A DNA stretch of 64,000 bases from Desulfobulbus rhabdoformis (GTDB taxonomy: Bacteria > Desulfobacterota > Desulfobulbia > Desulfobulbales > Desulfobulbaceae). The first letter of the stretch is position 1, and every line of letters starts with the position of its first letter. This document shows positions 8,209 to 17,393 of the stretch, in pieces. Position numbers and translations under genes: made by a program. The notes beneath the pieces are model-generated. The model saw only the letters and a list, made by a program, of their open reading frames with translations, made no database searches and was not told where the DNA came from. Location: NCBI RefSeq assembly GCF_016919065.1, contig NZ_JAFFQA010000022.1, forward strand, positions 1-64,000, in the 5' to 3' direction.

Positions 8209-9286
8209 TCCATTGCAGATGCAGTCACGGGCTGAGCTGATCCATACCCTCACTTCTCAAGAAACTTTTGTGGAGCCGCTGCTTCTGCCCCTTGATCAGT
8301 GGACCCTGGAAATTGTTTGCAACTCTGAGGCGATGCGCCAAGAATTAGCGGGCTATTTTTCAGCGTTGTTGGACACTCCACCTCAAAAAAAAAGGATGCA
8401 GATCAAGGTCGTGGACGGGCCACTGTTTGAATCGGGCCAGCCCCTGACCAAGCAGGCACCGGCGCCTGGCCGCAAAATCAAGGAAGAGTGGCTCGACATC
8501 AAAGGCGGGCGGATAGTGCGCAAGCTCAAGACCGGCATGGTCATGATTTTTGGTGAAGAGGAGAATCTGGTTACAGGCCCCTGCCTGCAGTACCCCAATC
8601 AGGTGGTTAACTTTATCAACAATCGTTTCATCGAGCTGAAACTCAATCAGGGAGCCCTGCTCGGTCATGCCGCTGCCGTGCGTCTGCGGGAAAAAGGTAT
8701 TGCCCTTGCCGGATTTTCAGGGATGGGAAAATCAACCCTTGCCCTGCACCTTATGAGTGCGGGGGCAGATTTTGTCTCCAACGATCGTTTGCTCATTGAA
8801 GCAGCAGGGGAGGGGGGGCTGGAGATGACCGGAGTGGCCAAGTGGCCGCGCATCAACCCCGGTACAGCCCTGCATAACCCTGCCCTTGCCGGAGTGATGA
8901 GCCCGGAGGAGAAAAAAAGGTTTAGTCAACTGCCCCAAGAGAAGTTGTGGCAGCTTGAGCATAAATTCGATGCCCTGATTGAAGAATGTTATGGCCCGAA
9001 TCGTTTTCAGCTGAGTTCAGCTATGGAATATCTGATTCTGTTGAACTGGCGTTTTGGTGCAGGCCCCATGGTGGCAACGAAGATAGACCTGGAGAAGAGA
9101 AGAGAACTGCTGCCTGCCATTATGAAAAACAGTGGGCTCTTTTTTATTCCTCAGAGCGGTGTGCCGAAAAATCAGCCAGAGGAACGGTATCTGGAACTTC
9201 TCAGCCGTTGCCGGGTGCTGGAACTCAGTGGCGGAGCAGATTTTGACCAGGCTGTACAGGTAGTTGACAGCTGGATACAGTCCTGA
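8189..9286 (+). CDS. HprK-related kinase B
   Basis: A 365-residue protein distantly related to HPr kinase/phosphorylase. The P-loop is intact and HprK-like (LAGFSGMGKSTLALHL, about residues 172-187), followed by the acidic VSNDRLLIE segment that holds metal ligands in HprK. HPr itself is not encoded nearby, so the phosphoacceptor is unknown. In-frame ATGs exist at 8165, 8180 and 8189. The AAGGAG at 8173-8178 is correctly spaced only for 8189, which is chosen. The gene overlaps the ATP-grasp stop by 20 bases. It closes the GAK-type cluster; the CofD-like and XXXCH partners known from other GAK loci are not present here. Confidence 0.78.
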   Translation: MSPLSSNPLQMQSRAELIHTLTSQETFVEPLLLPLDQWTLEIVCNSEAMRQELAGYFSALLDTPPQKKRMQIKVVDGPLFESGQPLTKQAPAPGRKIKEEWLDIKGGRIVRKLKTGMVMIFGEEENLVTGPCLQYPNQVVNFINNRFIELKLNQGALLGHAAAVRLREKGIALAGFSGMGKSTLALHLMSAGADFVSNDRLLIEAAGEGGLEMTGVAKWPRINPGTALHNPALAGVMSPEEKKRFSQLPQEKLWQLEHKFDALIEECYGPNRFQLSSAMEYLILLNWRFGAGPMVATKIDLEKRRELLPAIMKNSGLFFIPQSGVPKNQPEERYLELLSRCRVLELSGGADFDQAVQVVDSWIQS

Positions 9287-9307
9287 AGCCGTTATGGCAG
9301 GAGCTAG

Positions 9308-9482
9308 ATGCTCACGGTAAGCGATCAGGGGCAAAAAAGACCGGCATCCTCGGATTTGTAAGCGATTGCGGGGTGCCGGAGATGCTAGGCATCGGTCTGT
9401 ACAGCGTACGCCTGTACGTAAACAGGCCGATAACACCGCAGATTCGGTGTCCCGTGATCGCTTACTGCTCACGGAATCAGGT
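9308..9482. repeat. Structured inverted-repeat region between convergent genes
   Basis: GTAAGCGATCAGGG near 9317 pairs with CCCGTGATCGCTTAC near 9451-9465, and the interior contains further hairpins (CCGGCATCC with GGGTGCCGG, and GTGTTATCGGCC parts). The right end reads TGCTCACGGAATCAGG, close to the family 1 end, and supplies the TGA stop of the minus-strand NUDIX gene. It may be a decayed mobile element, or a bidirectional terminator. Confidence 0.55.
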
Positions 9483-9960
9483 CTTGCTCCAACAGGCTTG
9501 AAAAAGCCGAGACGGGGAGGGGGGCCTCCGCATTTTTCAGGCAGGCAAGAAGTTTTTCGGGGCTCAGCTCAAGGTTTGCGAGCTTTTCAAGAGAGAGCCA
9601 AAGGATGGCCTCTTGATGAGAATCTGGTTGAGGTCCCATTTGAGGAATATAGTCTTCCGGCAGATCACAGCGAAATCCAAACTCCACTTTATGACGCGGT
9701 AATTTTCCGGGACTGGTCGGCTTCTTTATAAATTCGCAAACATACTCCAAATCACGGGCGGTCACCAAGGCACCGATTTCTTCCCAACACTCCCGCTCAA
9801 GAGCCTGAAGCAGGCTTTCTCCCGGCTGCTGCCCACCACCGGGTAGAGTGTAGAGTTCACGACCGTCCTCATAGATTTTTTTCTGGATCAGTATTTCTCC
9901 CCGTCTGTTGCGGCAAATAGCTTTGACCGTGTTGCGAATTTCCAGAGCTCTCGCTTCCAT
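9469..9960 (-). CDS. NUDIX hydrolase
   Basis: A 163-residue single-domain NUDIX protein. The box is complete: GGGQQPGESLLQALE followed by RECWEEIGA, fitting Gx5Ex7REUxEExGU. The family hydrolyses nucleoside diphosphates linked to another group. The substrate is not evident. It converges on the HprK-related kinase with about 180 bases of structured repeat between, and its last residues (LIP-stop) are encoded within a family 1-like repeat end, so the C-terminus may have been altered by that insertion. Confidence 0.85.
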   Translation of the reverse strand: MEARALEIRNTVKAICRNRRGEILIQKKIYEDGRELYTLPGGGQQPGESLLQALERECWEEIGALVTARDLEYVCEFIKKPTSPGKLPRHKVEFGFRCDLPEDYIPQMGPQPDSHQEAILWLSLEKLANLELSPEKLLACLKNAEAPLPVSAFSSLLEQDLIP

Positions 9961-10047
9961 ATATGCGTCCTGCTAAGCTGCAGGGGGCTATCCCCCTGCA
10001 GCGATTTTGCTCCAACCTCAATCCATGGTCACGGATTGGGGCGGAAA

Positions 10048-10668
10048 TCAGCGAATAAAATTCATTTTTTGACGGGGCTCAAGCTCGGGGTAGGGAACCT
10101 CATGCTTGGCCGTCTCGATACATTTTAAAAGCCAGGCCATGTTGCGTCCCAGAATTTTCATGGTCTGCAGTCCCTCAACGTCAAGTTGGGCTTCCTCGGC
10201 CTTGTTGCCGTGGATGCCGTTCCAGTAATGCGAGGAGACAATGGGCATCTGGCCAAAGGTAAAGTATTTGTTGAGACGATCAAAGGCAGCACTGTTGCCA
10301 CCTCGACGACTGCTGACCACTGCGGCTGCCGGTTTATACGCATAGGGATCAGCCTTCTGAAAAAATACACGATCCAGAAAGCCACAGAGTGAGGCATTAG
10401 GCCCGGCAAAGTAGACCGGGGAGCCCACAATCAAACCATCCGCCTCTTTGAGCAGGTCGATACACTCATTGACCTTATCATCCGTAACGACGCAGTAGCC
10501 GGTTTTGACACAGCCCATACAGGCGGTGCAGCCGGGAATACCCTTTTTGCCGATATGGAGAATGCTGCTGTCGACCCCATTTCTTTCCAGCTCCTTACCG
10601 ACCTCGCTCAGTGCAGTGTACGTGCAGCCTTTTTCATGGGGGCTGCCGTTAATCATTAAGACTTTCAT
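10048..10668 (-). CDS. Flavodoxin-fold NAD(P)H-dependent FMN reductase, iron-sulfur type
   Basis: A 206-residue protein of the NADPH-dependent FMN reductase/iron-sulfur flavoprotein group. It has the FMN phosphate loop (MINGSPHEKGCTYTAL), a Cys cluster of the CxxCxxC type (GCTACMGCVKTGYC), the SPVYFAGPNASLCGFLDR flavin segment and RRGGNSAAF. Such proteins pass electrons to small aromatic or quinone substrates. The ATG at 10666-10668 with AGGAGC ahead is preferred over an upstream in-frame start. It lies downstream of the SDR gene but is separated from it by a terminator. Confidence 0.82.
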   Translation of the reverse strand: MKVLMINGSPHEKGCTYTALSEVGKELERNGVDSSILHIGKKGIPGCTACMGCVKTGYCVVTDDKVNECIDLLKEADGLIVGSPVYFAGPNASLCGFLDRVFFQKADPYAYKPAAAVVSSRRGGNSAAFDRLNKYFTFGQMPIVSSHYWNGIHGNKAEEAQLDVEGLQTMKILGRNMAWLLKCIETAKHEVPYPELEPRQKMNFIR

Positions 10669-10708
10669 TGGTTTGCTCCTTATGGATAGGTGGAATGGGT
10701 GAACGTAA

Positions 10709-10742
10709 AAAAGAGGCACCCCTTCCTGGGAGGAGCCTCTGT
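10709..10742 (-). terminator. Intrinsic terminator after the SDR gene
   Basis: On the minus strand AGAGGC...GCCTCT forms a stem with a further C/G-rich part, followed directly by six T. It lies about 70 bases past the SDR stop. Confidence 0.7.
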
Positions 10743-10786
10743 AGAATGACTTGGGGAGTACCTTTTTACCGTCGTGTGACTGAGAG

Positions 10787-10807
10787 CTGAATCCGTGACG
10801 GATTCAG
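10787..10807. repeat. Perfect palindrome made of two family 1 ends
   Basis: CTGAATCCGT-G-ACGGATTCAG is a perfect 21-base palindrome formed by two family 1 ends head to head with no interior. It sits two bases beyond the SDR stop codon and may act as an mRNA 3' hairpin. Confidence 0.75.
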
Positions 10808-10808
10808 G

Positions 10809-11603
10809 TTAGATAATATCGTCGACCACACCGCCATCGACCCTAAGCGCCGCACCTGTGGTGGCAGAGGCTTGGGGTGAGCAGACGTAGACCACCATGT
10901 TTGCCACCTCTTCGACAGAGGCGGCTCGTTTGAGAATGGAACTCGGGCGGTTGGCGGCGATAAACTCTTGGGCCAGAGTTTCGAGCGTTTTTCCGGTACG
11001 TGCCATCTCTTCAGCCATCATGGCCTGAAAGCCATCGGAGAGAGTCGGCCCCGGCAGGACCGCATTCACTGTGATTCCGGAACCGGCAACACGTTTTGCC
11101 AGGCCGCGGGAGAGGGCGAGCTGCGCGGTTTTGGAAACACCGTAGTGTATCATATCGGCAGGTATATTGCGGGCCGATTCCGAGGCGATAAAGACGATCC
11201 GGCCCCAGTCTTTGTCCTGCATTGCGGGCAAGTAGGCTCGGGAAAGACGCACGCCGGACATGACATTGGTCTGCCAGTACCGGTCCCAGGTGGCATCGTC
11301 GGTGTCAAAAAAATCCAGAGGCCCGTAGATGCCAGCGTTATTGACCAGGATATCCACAGGTCCCGTCGCCTCAACAAGGGCATCACAGCCTGTCGACTGA
11401 GCGAGATCAACCGCGAAGCTTCGTACCGTTGCTGTGGGTACAAGAGCGACAAGACGTTCTTCCGCCTTTTTCAGTTTTTCCTGTGAACGCCCGTTGAGAA
11501 TAATGGTGGCTCCGCTTGAGGCCAGTCCCTGTGCTATCGCAAAACCAATCCCTTCGCTCGAGGCTGTGACCAAAGCTGATTTACCCGTCAGATCAAGGTG
11601 CAT
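10809..11603 (-). CDS. Short-chain dehydrogenase/reductase (SDR)
   Basis: A 264-residue classical SDR, which interconverts an alcohol and a ketone with NAD(P)H. The cofactor motif is TASSEGIGFAIA (TGxxxGIG variant with Ser for the first Gly), followed by NNAGIYG, the catalytic Ser in FIASESAR and the YGVSK active site (Tyr-Lys). The C-terminal VDGGVVDD is typical. The ATG at 11603 follows an AGGAGG site. It is probably transcribed alone: a terminator lies downstream and a long non-coding region upstream. The substrate is not known. Confidence 0.88.
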   Translation of the reverse strand: MHLDLTGKSALVTASSEGIGFAIAQGLASSGATIILNGRSQEKLKKAEERLVALVPTATVRSFAVDLAQSTGCDALVEATGPVDILVNNAGIYGPLDFFDTDDATWDRYWQTNVMSGVRLSRAYLPAMQDKDWGRIVFIASESARNIPADMIHYGVSKTAQLALSRGLAKRVAGSGITVNAVLPGPTLSDGFQAMMAEEMARTGKTLETLAQEFIAANRPSSILKRAASVEEVANMVVYVCSPQASATTGAALRVDGGVVDDII

Positions 11604-12304
11604 ATGGACCTCCTTTACAGGTCTGTGTGTTTTCTTATGCTCTTGAATTTGTGAGCACTCACCGACGTGGAGTTTCGTTGTCCGTGATACGCTTTGTTTC
11701 GTACAATCAGGCCTTCTCTTCGCTTTTCCCTTAGGGCAACCCTGCTGGGTATTTCCCGAGAAAAACCATTAAAAAAGAGTGCATAAGAACAGGTATTCAC
11801 TTTGGTCATCCTAACATTATCTGTCAAGGCGATGCTTGGGAGCTGAGGCACTGGAGATGACGGAAGGAACGGGAAATTATTTTATGCAATCGAATTGTAT
11901 AGAAACGTTCTATCGAAGCGGTATTGATGGGTGCAGGAAGAGTGTGGGGCGACCCGGCAAAGGGGCCGTTTTAGAGACGATCAGCTTCCCAGACGCTGCT
12001 TTACCTTAGTCAAATAATAATGGAGGAATAACGTCAAGTTAATCGTTTGCTTAAGGAAGAGGGGTAATGAGAGGGGGATTCACAGGGTGTCCGCTTTCCA
12101 CGCTGAAATTCTCTTTCAGCAAACGGACACGCTTCCTTGGTTTGCCGGGCCATTCAAACCTGCACCGATGCCTATCCGGTTTTTGAGTGGGCGTGACAAG
12201 GCAATCCGTACACCAGAGATGCGTTGCAGTCTTGAACAATGCGCCCAGTCTCGTCTCAAAGAGAGGGCGGGGCTGGGCACCACTGTACCAAGGAGGGTGC
12301 TCCC
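11604..12304. other. Long non-coding region with a partial family 1 element
   Basis: About 700 bases without a credible gene. Between 11645 and roughly 11710 the sequence GTGAGCACTCACCGACGTGG and what follows resembles the first third of the family 1 elements and then diverges. The rest holds the promoters of the divergent SDR and nucleotidase genes; no box was strong enough to assign. Short frames here are judged to be chance. Confidence 0.45.
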
Positions 12305-14032
12305 ATGGGAAAATTACCGAACAATAACCACAAAACGTTTCTGATCTTTAGTCTGATTGCTTTTACCGCACTGGCTGTATTGAGCCTGCCTGCATCAGGT
12401 CATTGCCGGAAGCAATTACCAAAACGGCAGAAGACAACCGCTGTGCAAATTTTGGCAATCAACGATTTTCACGGCCAGATTACTGAAGGGGTGAGTGTTG
12501 ATTCCCGCCCTGTCGGCAGCGCACCGGTGCTGGCCGCGTATCTGAAAGAGTCTGCAAAAGGCCAGGAAAAGAATACTTTTTTTGTCCATGCCGGAGATGT
12601 GGTTGGTGCTTCAACACCTGAATCAGCGCTGCTGCAGGACGAACCCACGATCATGTTTTTTAACCAGATGGCTAACAGATACTGCCGGGCTCGTGGCCGT
12701 ATGCACCCCAAGTGCAACATGGTGGGGACAGTCGGCAACCATGAGTTTGATGAAGGGCAGGATGAGTTACTTCGCCTGATTTATGGGGGCAACCACGAAG
12801 ATGGCCCGTTTTTGCAGGACCTCTGGCAAGGTGCCCGCTTTCCCTACGTCTGTGCCAATATTATTCGGGAAGATTCCGGGAGATCGTTTCTGCCGCCTTT
12901 TGTGGTGAAAAAGATCAATAACGTGCCCATAGCCTTTATTGGCGCGGTTTTGGAGGGAACGCCTTCAATTGTGACGGCTTCCGGCATTGAAGGACTTGCA
13001 TTTACCGATGAAGCGACGGCGATCAATAGATATGTGCGCTACCTGAAAAAAAGAGGCGTACGCACCATTATCGTTCTCTTGCATCAGGGGGGCAGTCAAA
13101 CGGCTTATGAGGGAGAGACCGATACCGTTGCTGCCGACCTGAGTGGTGAGGTTGTCGAGATTGTGGAGAATCTTGATAGTGAGGTTGATGTCGTCATCAC
13201 CGGGCACTCCCATGGATTCTCCAATATTCTCGTGGAGAATAAGGAAGGGGCTGAAATTCTAGTGACCCAATCCTGGTCCAAGGGATCAGCCTATGCGGAT
13301 ATTGACCTGACAATTGACAACAGAACCCGGAACGTGGTCACGAAAACGGCACAAATAATCACGACTTGGGCTGATGAGGGGGCTGGCCTGGAACCCGATG
13401 CGAAGGTCAGTGCGCTTGTTGAACAGGCAGTCGCCGCAACCGAAATCTATACCAGTGCCGTGGTGGGAACGACGGCCTCAGCCCTTGTACGTGGCAATAT
13501 CTATACAGCTGAATCGGCGCTCGGTAATTTGATTGCCGATGCCCAGCGTGCGCAAATGGGAACCGATTTCGCCTTTATGAATCCTGGCGGTGTCCGTGCC
13601 GATCTTGATGCGGGAGAGGTTACCTGGGGGGAATTGTACACGATTCAGCCCTTCAACAATTATCTGGTGAAAATGACCCTGACTGGCGAACAGGTGTATA
13701 CCTTGCTCAATCAGCAATTTTTACCGCATCAAAATTATACCAAAGTCCTGCAAGTCTCGGGGCTGAGCTACACCTGGAATGCAAGTCGACCTGATGGTGA
13801 TAAAATCGTGGAAGTGCTACAGGCGGACGGGACCCCGATCGATGTGGATGCAACCTACACGGTCACGGTCAACAGCTTCCTGGCTGGCGGTGGAGATAAT
13901 TTTTCCGTCTTGACCGAGGGGAGCGATCAGGTGATTGGTCCCATTGATCTTGACGCTTTGATCGAATACATCCAGGGGCTTGAGCAGCCGTTTTCCGCAT
14001 CCATCGAGGGGCGGATCGTCGAGGTGGATTGA
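12305..14032 (+). CDS. Secreted 5'-nucleotidase / 2',3'-cyclic phosphodiesterase (UshA type)
   Basis: A 575-residue exported enzyme that removes phosphate from nucleotides in the periplasm. A signal segment spans about residues 12-35. Metallophosphatase motifs are present in order: AINDFHGQ, VHAGDVVGAS, GNHEFDEG, and GHSHG; the C-terminal substrate-binding domain begins near residue 370 (TAESALGNLIADAQ) and includes FMNPGGVRADL. The ATG at 12305 with AAGGAGG ahead is chosen over an upstream in-frame start. A strong terminator follows. It would recover nucleosides and phosphate. Confidence 0.9.
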   Translation: MGKLPNNNHKTFLIFSLIAFTALAVLSLPASGHCRKQLPKRQKTTAVQILAINDFHGQITEGVSVDSRPVGSAPVLAAYLKESAKGQEKNTFFVHAGDVVGASTPESALLQDEPTIMFFNQMANRYCRARGRMHPKCNMVGTVGNHEFDEGQDELLRLIYGGNHEDGPFLQDLWQGARFPYVCANIIREDSGRSFLPPFVVKKINNVPIAFIGAVLEGTPSIVTASGIEGLAFTDEATAINRYVRYLKKRGVRTIIVLLHQGGSQTAYEGETDTVAADLSGEVVEIVENLDSEVDVVITGHSHGFSNILVENKEGAEILVTQSWSKGSAYADIDLTIDNRTRNVVTKTAQIITTWADEGAGLEPDAKVSALVEQAVAATEIYTSAVVGTTASALVRGNIYTAESALGNLIADAQRAQMGTDFAFMNPGGVRADLDAGEVTWGELYTIQPFNNYLVKMTLTGEQVYTLLNQQFLPHQNYTKVLQVSGLSYTWNASRPDGDKIVEVLQADGTPIDVDATYTVTVNSFLAGGGDNFSVLTEGSDQVIGPIDLDALIEYIQGLEQPFSASIEGRIVEVD

Positions 14033-14046
14033 TTCTGTCAGTACTG

Positions 14047-14088
14047 CAAATGCAGAGGGCGCCACATCTTCGTGGCGCCCTTTGTTTT
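14047..14088 (+). terminator. Intrinsic terminator after the nucleotidase
   Basis: GAGGGCGCCAC and GTGGCGCCCTT form a near-perfect stem around ATCTTC, followed by TTTGTTTTT. It can also serve the convergent chemoreceptor gene poorly, as the A-rich side is weak. Confidence 0.85.
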
Positions 14089-14108
14089 TGAAGGCTGTAG
14101 GGGAGGGA

Positions 14109-16106
14109 TTAAATTTTAAAACTGTGAACTATATTCTTCAGTTTCAGGGCAAGCTGCTGCAAATCAGCGGCGCTGGTTTTAACCAGCTCACTTGAGCTGG
14201 AAATTTCAAAGGAGGCTGTATTCACGGTTGCAATATCCTGACTGATGTTGCCCGCCACTTCTGAGCTCTGGCTGACGTTATCATTGACATCCTCCATCCC
14301 GTGGGAGGCCTGAGCGATATTGATGGCGATTTCCCGGGTGGCGGCACTCTGTTCGTCAACAGCTGTGGAAATACTTGCCACAATGGTATTGACCTTATTG
14401 ATGACCTCGGTGATCTGCTGAATTTCATCAACCGTGCTGTTGGTGGTTTCCTGCATCTCCGCGATACGGGTTTTGATATCCTGGGTCGCGCTGGCTGTTT
14501 GTTTGGCCAGCTCTTTGATTTCGTTGGCGACAACGGCAAATCCTTTGCCTGCCTCACCGGCGCGGGCCGCTTCGATGGTGGCATTGAGAGCCAGCAGATT
14601 AGTCTGCTCGGAAATTTCGGTTATTGCCTCGGTCACCTTGCCGATGGCCTGGGCTGCGTGTCCCAGTTCTCCCATTTTTTTCGAGGTGGATTCAGCCTGT
14701 TGCACCGCTTCCAGAGAGATAGAGTGGGCCTCCTGGGAATTGGTGGCGATTTCACTGATGGTCCCGCTCATCTGTTCAGCCGCACTGGCAACCATGGTGG
14801 TGTTGGCGGTAGACTGCTCGACAGTGGCAGCAACGTTATTGAGGTTACTGGTCATCTCGTTGGCGGCTTCTGCCACGGAGTCGGCCCGTCTGGAGGTGTC
14901 GGCGGAGTTTTCCGAGAGACTGGCGGCAACGCCGGTCAGTTCCTGCGATGAGGAGTCAATAAGACCAGTGTTCTCTGCAATCTGGCCAATGATCCCCTGG
15001 AGTTTTTCAATGAAGGTGTTGAACCACCGGGCCAACTCACCAATTTCATCTTTACTTCCAACCTGCAGGCGCATGGTCAGATTCCCCTCACCCTGGGCAA
15101 TATCCTGCAAGCCCACAACGGCTTTGTTGAGCGGCACAATGATACTGCGTGCAAACAGATAAACCAGGCCGCAGACCAGCAGAACCGTTACGGCCGTAAC
15201 CGTCATGATTGAGTTGCGAATGGAATCCGCTGCTGTGAGAAATTCATCTTCATCCTGGGTAATGGCAATGGACCAGCCTTTGAGTCTCACAGGGGCGATC
15301 CCGGCGGTCTTGTTTTTCCCTTTAAAGGTGTAATCGATGGCGCCTGACTCCTGGGCCATCATGGCATGGGTGATCTTCTCCATCCCTTTCAGCGTTTTCA
15401 GGTCAAGTTTCATTTCATATTCGTGCTTGGGGTGCGCAATGATGATGCCGTTACGATCACACATAAACGCGTAGCCGGTCTGCCCCACTTTGACCCGAGA
15501 GACATGGGTGAGCAGTGGCTGAGCCTTCAGTGAAAGACCAAAAATGCCGAGAAATTTGTTCTCATAGGAAAAGATTGGCGCACAAACAACATAGATAACA
15601 TCTCCGGTAACCTTGGATTTCACCACATCGCCGGCAACCGGCTTGCCGGTTTGCTTGGCTTGCTGAAAATATTCCATGTCAGCAAGGTTGACGCCTTTGT
15701 ATTCTTCACCGGTGGCCAGTTCACCGGTGTACATCGCTCCCTGGGCATCGGTCACAAAGATACCCAGGTAGGAATCGTCGAGCTGTTTGAACTTGTCCTT
15801 CATCTGTTGGCGAAGATAGCGAATATCCGCCTTGCTGCCTTTAATCCCTAATTCCTGGACCCGTTGGCTGATCTGGCGGACTGTGGTATCCACAGCGTGG
15901 GCCGCGGCCGTTTTTAATTGGGCTTCCAGAGTGGCCTGGATGAGATCGGCCAGTTTTTCGGCCTGGGCTGCAGCGCTCTCCCGTGCATTCACTGTCAGTG
16001 CGGTGGAACATTTGCTAACTGCAAGAAACCCGACGACCACAAGCGGGAGGACAACCATGAGGCAGCCACCCGCAATAAGTCGAAATCTAATCGATCGTAC
16101 GTTCAT
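14109..16106 (-). CDS. Methyl-accepting chemotaxis protein with periplasmic Cache sensor
   Basis: A 665-residue chemoreceptor. A first membrane segment (about residues 10-30) is followed by a 250-residue extracytoplasmic domain of double-Cache type ([41 protein letters not shown]). A second membrane segment near residue 295 leads to a HAMP domain and the signalling domain. The conserved tip reads [20 protein letters not shown]. Start chosen at the ATG of 16104-16106, with GGGGGAAGG just before it. Ligands of such domains are often organic acids or amino acids, but cannot be told here. Confidence 0.92.
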   Translation of the reverse strand: MNVRSIRFRLIAGGCLMVVLPLVVVGFLAVSKCSTALTVNARESAAAQAEKLADLIQATLEAQLKTAAAHAVDTTVRQISQRVQELGIKGSKADIRYLRQQMKDKFKQLDDSYLGIFVTDAQGAMYTGELATGEEYKGVNLADMEYFQQAKQTGKPVAGDVVKSKVTGDVIYVVCAPIFSYENKFLGIFGLSLKAQPLLTHVSRVKVGQTGYAFMCDRNGIIIAHPKHEYEMKLDLKTLKGMEKITHAMMAQESGAIDYTFKGKNKTAGIAPVRLKGWSIAITQDEDEFLTAADSIRNSIMTVTAVTVLLVCGLVYLFARSIIVPLNKAVVGLQDIAQGEGNLTMRLQVGSKDEIGELARWFNTFIEKLQGIIGQIAENTGLIDSSSQELTGVAASLSENSADTSRRADSVAEAANEMTSNLNNVAATVEQSTANTTMVASAAEQMSGTISEIATNSQEAHSISLEAVQQAESTSKKMGELGHAAQAIGKVTEAITEISEQTNLLALNATIEAARAGEAGKGFAVVANEIKELAKQTASATQDIKTRIAEMQETTNSTVDEIQQITEVINKVNTIVASISTAVDEQSAATREIAINIAQASHGMEDVNDNVSQSSEVAGNISQDIATVNTASFEISSSSELVKTSAADLQQLALKLKNIVHSFKI

Positions 16107-16598
16107 CCTTCCCCCTGTCTTTTGCATTTATCCAGTAAGCAGCTCTGCCTTGGAGTTGAAAAAACACCACAAATGAGGACCTTGTAGGGGGGGCGATTTT
16201 TATACGCACCCCTCTAGGGTGTAGGGCAAAAAGTGTATAAATGTCAAGCTCCCTGGGGAAATATCTCCCCGCGCCAGGCTCTTGCTCCAGAGTTGGTGCC
16301 TGATTGTCATCTGAATCCGTGACGGCAGGTGTGGTCTTCTTTTTTAATCTCAACGAGTTGAATTTATTTTCCGTTACTCTGGTTGCTTTTCTGGTCTTAG
16401 GTGCGGGGCCGTTCCAGGACGGAAGAGCTGTGATTTAGGCTCCATTGGTCGTACCATTATGACGGTTGGTTCCGAGGAAAATGTTTCATGTTTAAACATT
16501 TTTTTCTTGCACTAATGCGTAATATCGTCTTTTTTAGATCTGTTGGTGACGAATCAGGCCTTTCTGGGGAGAGGTAAATATATTTATAGGTAGGACCA
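16107..16598. other. Non-coding region between divergent chemoreceptor and GntR genes
   Basis: About 490 bases with no gene. A family 1 end (CTGAATCCGTGACGGCAGG) lies at 16311-16328. The palindromic TGTTTCATGTTTAAACA lies near 16482-16498 and could be an operator, but nothing ties it to a regulator. Confidence 0.4.
16311..16328. repeat. Family 1 repeat end, solitary
   Basis: CTGAATCCGTGACGGC matches the family 1 end; no second end or interior was found nearby. Confidence 0.6.
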
Positions 16599-17378
16599 TT
16601 GACGACGGTGAAGAGAACAATCCAATTTGCTCCGGTTAATCTGGGGAGGGCAGGGGAAGAGGTCGCCCTCCAGATAGAGGCGGCGATCATTGAGAGGCAG
16701 CTTGAGCCTGGTGATCGTCTGCCAAGTGAGCGAGAGCTACAGGTTCATTTCAACACCAGCCGTGGCGTTATTCGAGAAGCCCTGCAGGCGTTGAAACAAA
16801 AGTCATTGATTGAGATCAAGAAAGGAGCAAAAGGGGGCGCCTTCGTCCGTGAGGTGGAGGTGGCAACGGTCGGCGAATCGCTTGCGCTGTTTATCAAGCG
16901 ACAACCGATGTCGCCTTATCATCTGATCGAGTTCCGTGAAAGCCTGGACAGAACAATTACCCCCCTGGCAATTACTCGAGGCAGTGCAGCGGAGAAAGAG
17001 GAACTGCTCAGCAAGGCAAAGGATCTGGAGCGACTATTTCTCCAGCAAGAGCCGGATATGGAGCAGTTGGCGGAACTGGACAGGGAGTTGAACTTGAAGT
17101 TTGCCCAGATGGCCCGCAATCCCATTTTCGAGTGGATCATGCATGCGCTTCAGATTGGGTTTAGTTCGTCAGATTTCAATCTTTACAATCGTGCGGATTA
17201 TAGAAACAAAACAGCGGAAAACTGGCGTCATACCGCCCAGGCTATCGCCGAAGGCGAACCGCTGAAGGCTCTGTCACACATCAGCTACCACTATGCCATG
17301 CTCTTGCAGTTGCTGGAGCTGGAAGCAGGCGACGGAGTCGAGATTCAAGAATGGACAGCCAAGTCGGCGTCGGAGTAG
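16599..17378 (+). CDS. GntR/FadR-family transcriptional regulator of the choline operon
   Basis: A 259-residue regulator. Residues 10-85 are a winged helix of GntR type (GDRLPSERELQ, RGVIREALQALKQKSLI), and the rest is an all-helical FadR-type ligand domain (FCD). It starts with TTG at 16599, with AGGTAGGA 6 bases ahead; GTG at 16608 is a fallback. betA follows 15 bases later, so the regulator probably controls choline or betaine use. Choline operons are usually governed by the TetR-type BetI, so a GntR type here is a variant. Confidence 0.85.
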   Translation: MTTVKRTIQFAPVNLGRAGEEVALQIEAAIIERQLEPGDRLPSERELQVHFNTSRGVIREALQALKQKSLIEIKKGAKGGAFVREVEVATVGESLALFIKRQPMSPYHLIEFRESLDRTITPLAITRGSAAEKEELLSKAKDLERLFLQQEPDMEQLAELDRELNLKFAQMARNPIFEWIMHALQIGFSSSDFNLYNRADYRNKTAENWRHTAQAIAEGEPLKALSHISYHYAMLLQLLELEAGDGVEIQEWTAKSASE

Positions 17379-17393
17379 GTATTGGGAGGAGTT

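Noticed and set aside
10009..10040. Possible family 1 copy downstream of the flavodoxin-like gene
   Set aside because: CAATCCATGGTCACGGATTG is only loosely like the repeat end; it may simply be a small hairpin.
11615..11851. A 78-codon minus-strand frame
   Set aside because: It lies in a partial family 1 repeat and has no ribosome site or domain.
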